Origin: Bacteroidota bacterium
GTDB taxonomy: Bacteria > Bacteroidota > Bacteroidia > Bacteroidales > Bacteroidaceae
Length of the DNA: 11,696 nucleotides
NCBI GenBank assembly: GCA_023415545.1
Contig: JAEZKJ010000043.1
Span: 1-11,696 of the forward strand
Reading direction: 5' to 3'
The notes beneath the pieces are model-generated. The model was not told the origin of the DNA and did not search any database. It was given only the letters and a program-made list of their open reading frames with translations. Position numbers and translations under genes: made by a program. Numbering within the stretch: position 1 is the first letter of the stretch; every line of letters begins with the position of its first letter. Shown piece by piece: positions 7,066 through 11,696 of this stretch.

Positions 7066-7953
7066 ATGAAAACATTTGTATTTCCAGGACAAGGAGCTCA
7101 GTTTGTTGGAATGGGAAAAGATCTATATGAAAATTATTCTTTAGCAAAAGATTTATTTGAAAAAGCAAATCAAATTTTAGGTTATCGAATAACTGATATA
7201 ATGTTTGATGGAACAGATGAAGAATTACGTCAAACAAAAGTCACTCAACCAGCTGTATTTCTTCATTCTGTGATCTCAGCTTTATGTTTGAACAAAGATA
7301 CTGAACCCAATATGACTGCCGGTCATTCACTCGGTGAATTCTCTGCATTAGTTGTAGCAGGTGCATTATCTTTTGAAGATGGATTAAAACTAGTATATGC
7401 GCGTGCTATCGCAATGCAAAAAGCTTGTGAAGTTCAACCATCTACTATGGCTGCAATTGTGGGATTAGCAGATGAAAAAGTTGAGGAAATATGCACAAAA
7501 ATTAATAAAGAAGGTGATATAGTTGTTGCAGCAAACTATAATTGTCCAGGACAAGTTGTTATATCTGGAACAATAGAAGGGATTAACAAAGCTTGTGAGG
7601 AATTAAAAGCAGCAGGCGCTAAACGTGCGTTGCCACTTAAAGTTGGTGGAGCTTTCCACTCTCCTCTTATGAATCCGGCTAAAGTGGAGTTAGAAAAAGC
7701 TATTGAAGCAACAACTTTCCATACCCCCAAATGCCCAATATATCAAAATGTTGATGCATTGCCACATACTAATCCTGAAGAGATAAAAGCTAATTTAGTA
7801 TTACAACTTACTGCCTCAGTACGTTGGACTCAATCAGTTAAAAATATGATAGCTGACGGAGCTGATAATTTTATAGAGTGTGGTCCTGGAGCTGTGTTAC
7901 AAGGACTTATCAAAAAAATAGATAATACAGTTACAGCTCAAGGTATTGCTTAA
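7066..7953 (+). CDS. fabD: Malonyl-CoA:ACP transacylase FabD
   Basis: A 295-residue cytosolic enzyme that moves the malonyl group from CoA to acyl carrier protein, the entry step for chain extension in type II fatty-acid synthesis. The length and motifs are typical: FPGQGAQ at 6-12 with oxyanion-hole Gln9, TQPAVFLHS (60-68), the nucleophile elbow GHSLGE with Ser88 (86-91), Arg113 in YARAIAMQ that binds the malonyl carboxylate, the catalytic His198 in GAFHSPLM, and ECGPGAVL (about 271-278). This set separates it from polyketide acyltransferases, and no other domain is fused. It has its own promoter and is followed 5 bp later by an amylase gene, not by other fab genes. Codon use is less AT-biased than in the glycosyltransferase operon, as expected of a core gene. 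Confidence 0.97.
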   Translation: MKTFVFPGQGAQFVGMGKDLYENYSLAKDLFEKANQILGYRITDIMFDGTDEELRQTKVTQPAVFLHSVISALCLNKDTEPNMTAGHSLGEFSALVVAGALSFEDGLKLVYARAIAMQKACEVQPSTMAAIVGLADEKVEEICTKINKEGDIVVAANYNCPGQVVISGTIEGINKACEELKAAGAKRALPLKVGGAFHSPLMNPAKVELEKAIEATTFHTPKCPIYQNVDALPHTNPEEIKANLVLQLTASVRWTQSVKNMIADGADNFIECGPGAVLQGLIKKIDNTVTAQGIA

Positions 7954-7958
7954 AATTT

Positions 7959-9809
7959 ATGAAAAAGATCAACAATATGCCCGTTCTTGCTCGTAAGATT
8001 ACGGGCATTATTGTTATATTTTTAATATATTCATCATTTGTTTCTCAAGCAAGAACAAGTTACAAGTTTAGTTGTTATTGCATAGATGAAAAATCAATGC
8101 CAATGAACGATAATAATATAAATCATAATATAGTTATTTATCAAGTTTTTACTAGATTATTCGCAAATCCAAGTATTAATCGTATTCATAATGGTTCTAT
8201 AAATGAGAATGGTTGTGGGAAAATGGAATATTTTACCACAAAAGCTCTTAAACATATTAAATCATTAGGCATCACTCATATATGGTATACAGGAATTATT
8301 GAACATGCTACTCAAACAGATTATAGTAAATATGGAATAAATAATGATAACCCTATAATTGTTAAAGGAAAAGCTGGTTCACCTTATGCTGTAAAAGATT
8401 ATTATAATGTTGACCCTGACTTGGCTATTGACGTAAAAAACCGGATGGAAGAGTTTAATGGCTTAGTAAAGAGGACGCATGATGCAGGGTTAAAATTTAT
8501 AATTGATTTCATTCCCAATCATGTTGCAAGAGAATATAAATCAACTTCAAGGCCTGAAGGAGTAAGGGATCTTGGTGAAGATGATGATCAATCTGTTGCA
8601 TTCACAAATCAAAACAACTTTTATTATATACCAAATACAAAACTTGAAGGTGTTATAAATATTCATGAAACTAATCAAAAACCTTATATAGAAAACCCTG
8701 CTAAAGCAACAGGAAATGATAAATTTGATGCATACCCTAACTCTTCAGATTGGTATGAAACAATAAAATTAAATTATGGCGTTGACTATGTAAATAATAG
8801 GACAAAACATTTTGATCCTATTCCTAATACATGGATAAAAATGCGTGATATATTGCTCTTCTGGACTCAAAAAGGTGTAGATGGTTTTAGGTGTGATATG
8901 GCAGAAATGGTTCCAGTGGAATTTTGGGAATGGGCTATTCCACAAGTAAAACAACTAAATCCAAAAGTCATTTTTATCGCAGAGATATATAATCCGGGAG
9001 AATATAAAAACTATATTTATAGAGGAAAATTTGATTATTTATATGATAAAGTGGGTCTTTATGATACATTGAGAGATATTATTTGTGGATATGAATCAGC
9101 TAGCGTTATTTCAAATAGGTGGCAAAGCTTAGGAGGAATAGAGAAAAGAATGCTTAATTTTTTAGAGAACCACGATGAACAGAGAATCTCTTCAGATCAG
9201 TTTGCAGGAAATCCCATAAAAGCGTTTCCAGCTATGATTGTTTCAGCTTGCTTAAATACAAACCCTGTGATGATATATTTTGGCCAGGAATTAGGTGAGA
9301 GTGGAATGGACAATGAGGGTTATAGTGGAAGGGATGGAAGAACAACAATATTCGATTATTGGACTATTGACTCATATTGGAGGTGGCAAATTGCAGGAAA
9401 TTATACTGATAAGAAGCTTAATAATTTAGAAATAAAGTGTCGTGATTTCTACAAAAAACTTCTTAATATTTGTAACAATGAATTAGCTATAAGCAATGGA
9501 GACTTTTTTGATTTGACTTATATAAATAAAGGTTCTATAAATTATAATGAGCACAAAAATTACTCATTTATGCGAAAATACAATGATGAGTTACTTCTTA
9601 TTGTTGTTAATTTCGATTCCATACCAACAAGAACAGAAATTATGATTCCTACTCATGCTTTCGAATATTTAAACATTCCTAACAAAGTTGAGTTTTCTTA
9701 TCATGAACTTTTATCAGAAGCTAAAGGTAATTTGACTATGTTACCTGATAAAAAAGTAACTATTCAGCTAGAGCCATATAGCGGAAAAATACTGAAGATA
9801 AAATTATAA
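7959..9809 (+). CDS. Secreted GH13 alpha-amylase family enzyme
   Basis: A 616-residue glycoside hydrolase. The start gives a signal peptide: charged n-region (MKK...ARK, 1-13), hydrophobic core at about 14-28 and a likely signal peptidase I site after SQA (Ala31). All four GH13 regions are present: FIPNHV with Asn187-His188 (region I), GVDGFRCDMAE with nucleophile Asp313 (II), FIAEIYN with acid/base Glu342 (III), and FLENHDEQR with His405-Asp406 (IV). It should cleave or transfer alpha-1,4-glucan chains in the periplasm or at the cell surface. A beta-rich C-terminal domain (about 535-616) follows the barrel, as usual. No SusC/SusD or other glycan-uptake gene is nearby. It sits 5 bp after fabD and may be read from the same promoter. 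Met7 is an alternative start, and a GC-rich hairpin covers its codons. Exact glucan specificity is not deducible. Confidence 0.93.
   Translation: MKKINNMPVLARKITGIIVIFLIYSSFVSQARTSYKFSCYCIDEKSMPMNDNNINHNIVIYQVFTRLFANPSINRIHNGSINENGCGKMEYFTTKALKHIKSLGITHIWYTGIIEHATQTDYSKYGINNDNPIIVKGKAGSPYAVKDYYNVDPDLAIDVKNRMEEFNGLVKRTHDAGLKFIIDFIPNHVAREYKSTSRPEGVRDLGEDDDQSVAFTNQNNFYYIPNTKLEGVINIHETNQKPYIENPAKATGNDKFDAYPNSSDWYETIKLNYGVDYVNNRTKHFDPIPNTWIKMRDILLFWTQKGVDGFRCDMAEMVPVEFWEWAIPQVKQLNPKVIFIAEIYNPGEYKNYIYRGKFDYLYDKVGLYDTLRDIICGYESASVISNRWQSLGGIEKRMLNFLENHDEQRISSDQFAGNPIKAFPAMIVSACLNTNPVMIYFGQELGESGMDNEGYSGRDGRTTIFDYWTIDSYWRWQIAGNYTDKKLNNLEIKCRDFYKKLLNICNNELAISNGDFFDLTYINKGSINYNEHKNYSFMRKYNDELLLIVVNFDSIPTRTEIMIPTHAFEYLNIPNKVEFSYHELLSEAKGNLTMLPDKKVTIQLEPYSGKILKIKL
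7977..8008 (+). promoter_or_regulatory. GC-rich hairpin overlapping the first codons of the amylase gene
   Basis: ATGCCCGT (7977-7984) and ACGGGCAT (8001-8008) are a perfect 8-bp inverted repeat; inside it TCTT (7985-7988) pairs with AAGA (7995-7998) around a six-base loop, leaving two bulged T. A loosely T-rich stretch follows (8009-8025). It could stop part of the transcription coming from fabD, or hide the amylase start region from ribosomes. Which of these holds, if either, is not decidable from sequence. Confidence 0.5.
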
Positions 9810-9826
9810 ATACATCTAATTTTAAA

Positions 9827-9871
9827 GATAATACCCCAGAAAGTAAACAAAATTCTTTCTGGGGTATTATC
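9827..9871. terminator. Strong bidirectional terminator hairpin
   Basis: The arms GATAATACCCCAGAAAG (9827-9843) and its exact complement at 9855-9871 make a perfect 17-bp stem with an 11-base loop. It lies 17 bp after the amylase stop and 18 bp before the end of the converging nuclease gene, so it probably ends both transcripts. TTT follows the stem on the minus strand; no T run follows on the plus strand, so the plus-strand signal is less canonical. Confidence 0.85.
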
Positions 9872-9889
9872 ATTAAATTGGATTTAAGT

Positions 9890-10975
9890 CTACCTTTTTA
9901 TAAAACCGATTTTTACATTAAGTTTAAAAAAGAACATGTTATTTTCACGTTCTAAATATCCATATTTATCTTTATCTGTTGATGATTTTTCAAATCTTGT
10001 ATTGTTATAAAGGAAATCTTCTACCCTCTCTTTATCTGCACGGGTATAAATAACAATATTACCATTTCCATCTACAAAAAGATAACCACCTATAGCTGAA
10101 TCCATTCCTTTAAAAATTTTAGCAGGTCTCATACCAAATGCCAAAGCCATAAGGAATTGTTTCATTTTATATTCATAATAATAATGTTTGGTTATAAGTT
10201 CATCTTTGATCTTTAATGGATTTATCTCCTTAATAGCCTCAACTAATTCCGAAACTTTTGTAATACCATCAAGATGCATTACTCTAACCATTTCAGCAAG
10301 CATACGTGGAAAATGTAGATCAATCATAGAGAGATTACTTTTAAATACTTTATCAGCAACATCACTATATTTTAACACACCACCTAATCTCTCCATCATC
10401 ATCATACGCCCTAGAACGTCATTCTCATCACCAAATGCATTAATTTTACTCACTGTAGGTGATGCAAATCTTACGCCAGTTTGCTCGAACTTAAAGTTTG
10501 CTGTTCTTCCACCGTCAAGCAGAGGTATCAACGAGCCTATCTTAGACCTAACACAAAAACCAATAAGAGGTGAATCAATAGAGTATAAAGCAATATGAAA
10601 GTCTGTTCTATCTTCAGTTTTAGCTGCTAAATCAAATATAGATACTTCATCAAGAAATTCCTCTACCCCATCAGGTGAAATAACATCATTCCCTGCAGTT
10701 GTTTTAATCCCTTCTAAAATGAGATTTGCTATTTCTGAAAACCTTTCTCTTTTTACTACTTTGTCAATATTATCACCTAATATATGGATGAATTCATCTT
10801 CAATTATATATTTACGAGTGCCATCATGTTCTTCACGCTGTACAAGAGCAACAGGGAAAGAACAACTTTCATCCTTCTTCATCTGGGAATCTCCTGCGAA
10901 AAGTACTCCATCAGCAAGAATTTTTAAAAAGGCATAAACCTCATTCCATTCTCTTTTATCTGCTTCGAATGCCAT
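9890..10975 (-). CDS. HpaII-family type II restriction endonuclease homologue, apparently solitary
   Basis: A 361-residue protein that resembles HpaII-type restriction endonucleases, which cut CCGG, along its whole length. The N-terminus KREWNEVYAFLKILADGVLF (7-26) matches the family's opening; the conserved core is IGFCVRSKIGSLIPLLDGG (138-156) followed by RTANFKFE (157-164); the C-terminus GGYLFVDGNGN (296-306) through FLYNNTRFEKSSTDKDKYGY (321-340) and FKLNVKIGF (350-358) matches the family's end. Where members as I recall them have GFSIKSQLGS, this one has GFCVRSKIGS, so the usual Lys is Arg. The recognition site here is unproven. No DNA methyltransferase gene lies beside it: downstream is the convergent amylase and upstream 647 non-coding bases. 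It has no partner in its transcript. Activity, decay or a partner elsewhere are all possible. The call rests on memory of the family, not on a search. Confidence 0.82.
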   Translation of the reverse strand: MAFEADKREWNEVYAFLKILADGVLFAGDSQMKKDESCSFPVALVQREEHDGTRKYIIEDEFIHILGDNIDKVVKRERFSEIANLILEGIKTTAGNDVISPDGVEEFLDEVSIFDLAAKTEDRTDFHIALYSIDSPLIGFCVRSKIGSLIPLLDGGRTANFKFEQTGVRFASPTVSKINAFGDENDVLGRMMMMERLGGVLKYSDVADKVFKSNLSMIDLHFPRMLAEMVRVMHLDGITKVSELVEAIKEINPLKIKDELITKHYYYEYKMKQFLMALAFGMRPAKIFKGMDSAIGGYLFVDGNGNIVIYTRADKERVEDFLYNNTRFEKSSTDKDKYGYLERENNMFFFKLNVKIGFIKR

Positions 10976-11201
10976 AATATTAATCTTTTTATGATGTAAA
11001 GTTAATTAAAAGATTTCTTTTTATAATAGTATAAATATATTATCAACAAAATTTTAGAAGAGCCTCAGCCATTTTTAATTTTAAAATATAGTGTCCTTAG
11101 ATATAACATAAGAAAAGTAGCACTTATTTATAAGAGACCTAAATTTTATACATTAAAAATGATTGACCGATCTTGAAAAATTATTCTAAAACATAAAATT
11201 A

Positions 11202-11306
11202 GTTTATCAAGATTACTATTCTGTTTATATAGATTAAACTATGGTTTATATAGATTGAACTATGGTTTATATAAATTAAACTATGGTTTATATGAATTAA
11301 ACTTTA
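11202..11306. repeat. 21-bp direct tandem repeat array (four good units plus one degenerate)
   Basis: Units begin at 11223, 11244, 11265 and 11286, each exactly 21 bp, starting GTTTATAT and ending in TAAACTATG or a close variant. Units 1 to 3 differ at only one to three positions; unit 4 is more diverged at its end. A degenerate unit of the same length lies at 11202-11222. Each unit is itself a loose palindrome (GTTTA, 7 bp, TAAAC), and unit joints read TAAACTATGGTTTA. Twenty-one bp is two turns of the helix, so every copy faces the same side, as in arrays of binding sites. No spacers separate the units. Confidence 0.9.
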
Positions 11307-11437
11307 GTTTGAATAATATTGCTTGAATAGTGTCTTTAACTAATGCAGGTAGACATTTATTTGTTTCATTACTTAGAAGTAAAAAAGCACATTTTAATCC
11401 ATACTGTAAAGCGTTAAATATTTTGTTCATTCATATT

Positions 11438-11456
11438 GAAAAGTATTACACTTTTC
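11438..11456. terminator. Weak hairpin followed by T-rich DNA
   Basis: GAAAAGT (11438-11444) and ACTTTTC (11450-11456) form a 7-bp stem with a five-base loop, followed by TTATTTC. It could end a short transcript, but no upstream rightward gene is visible, so its role is unclear. Confidence 0.25.
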
Positions 11457-11562
11457 TTATTTCATGCTATTTATAATTATATTTATTGAAAGAATTGTAT
11501 GGCAAATTTCTAATTCCTCGTTTGTAAACATACTCTATCTTTCTCATTATTCACAAGTATTC

Positions 11563-11592
11563 TTTTAATAACAAAGAGTTTTGGTATTTTTG
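11563..11592 (+). promoter_or_regulatory. Bacteroidetes promoter for the gene at 11623
   Basis: TATTTTTG at 11585-11592 matches TAnnTTTG exactly, with TTTT at 11563-11566 18 bp upstream as an approximate -33 element, the same arrangement seen at fabD. It lies 30 bp before the ATG. Confidence 0.55.
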
Positions 11593-11622
11593 TACAACAG
11601 TATATCAACAGAAATTAGAATT

Positions 11623-11696
11623 ATGGAACAAAACAAAATAATAGCTAGTGAGAAGTTTGCTAATTACGAAATTGCACCTATGCATACTTGTGAGCA
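11623..11696 (+). CDS. N-terminus of a putative alanyl/threonyl-tRNA editing-domain protein (cut by window edge)
   Basis: From the ATG at 11623, 24 complete codons remain open to the window end. The segment YEIAPMHTCE (15-24) is followed by a codon beginning CA, which would be His or Gln; His would complete the HxxxH zinc-binding motif found in the second additional domain of alanyl- and threonyl-tRNA synthetases and in free-standing AlaX-like proteins that remove mischarged amino acids from tRNA. The PMHT start so close to the N-terminus fits a free-standing domain and not a whole synthetase. A good promoter precedes it. With only 24 residues this stays tentative; that an open frame starts here is more secure than its function. 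Confidence 0.55.
   Translation, partial: MEQNKIIASEKFANYEIAPMHTCE

Larger units (their letters stand above)
10976..11622. other. 647-bp non-coding region between the nuclease gene and the last gene
   Basis: No convincing gene is seen in any frame. From left to right it holds a TATATTTA octamer on the minus strand (11039-11032) that could be a poor -7 element for the nuclease gene, a 7-bp inverted repeat ATCTTGA/TCAAGAT (11170-11176 and 11207-11213), the 21-bp tandem repeat (11202-11306), a perfect dyad TTACTTAGAAGTAA (11369-11382), a 7-bp hairpin at 11438-11456, and a good promoter at 11563-11592. A small RNA in 11310-11460 is possible, but no known family is recognisable. Confidence 0.6.

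Noticed and set aside
8097..8105. Amylase start at Met47 or Met49, leaving the fabD-side hairpin as a simple terminator
   Set aside because: That would delete a well-formed signal peptide; the upstream ATG at 7959 gives charged, hydrophobic and cleavage regions in the right order.
764..8997. Avoidance of CCGG as a sign of an active CCGG restriction system
   Set aside because: About six sites were found by eye, close to what a 30% GC sequence of this length would hold; one window cannot show avoidance either way.
10188..10598. A 136-codon open frame on the plus strand inside the nuclease gene
   Set aside because: It lies wholly antisense to a gene with clear family similarity and shows no recognisable motif; it is a frame shadow.
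11202..11306. Possible CRISPR array
   Set aside because: The 21-bp units abut directly with no spacers, and no cas gene is present.

Overview
The window is AT-rich (roughly 30% GC by eye) and looks like a chromosomal segment of a member of the Bacteroidota, probably Bacteroidales. Three things suggest this. Perfect copies of the Bacteroidetes -7 promoter element TAnnTTTG lie just upstream of four genes. Start codons are preceded by A-rich leaders and not by Shine-Dalgarno sequences. The protein families also fit, notably the secreted GH13 amylase and the membrane-anchored endonuclease/exonuclease/phosphatase-fold protein. No rRNA, tRNA, insertion sequence or CRISPR array was seen.

Layout. 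Positions 1-3443 form a surface-polysaccharide region: the 5' end of a leftward family 2 glycosyltransferase, then a divergent, tightly packed rightward operon of three glycosyltransferases (GT2, GT4, membrane GT2). After a 303-bp gap comes a rightward membrane-anchored EEP-fold hydrolase (3747-4811). It meets, tail to tail with 5 bp between stop codons, a leftward two-gene operon: a UDP-glucuronate decarboxylase-type sugar nucleotide enzyme (6906-5959), then a soluble protein with a receiver domain followed by a histidine kinase (5956-4817). A divergent promoter region separates this operon from fabD (7066-7953), which is followed after 5 bp by a secreted GH13 alpha-amylase family enzyme (7959-9809). 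A strong 17-bp hairpin ends this unit and also faces the converging gene at 9890-10975, a full-length homologue of the HpaII restriction endonuclease with no methyltransferase gene visible nearby. A 647-bp non-coding stretch follows, holding a 21-bp tandem repeat, and then the first 24 codons of a gene that resembles an alanyl/threonyl-tRNA editing-domain protein.

How the genes may work together. The glycosyltransferases and the nucleotide-sugar decarboxylase fit an exopolysaccharide, capsule or glycan assembly locus, and the co-transcribed kinase could tie UDP-sugar supply to a signal; that link is inference. FabD is core fatty-acid synthesis and the amylase acts on alpha-glucans outside the cytoplasm. 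The points most worth following up are the apparently solitary HpaII-type nuclease with a changed residue in its conserved motif, the phased 21-bp repeat array beyond its start, and a GC-rich hairpin embedded in the first codons of the amylase gene.
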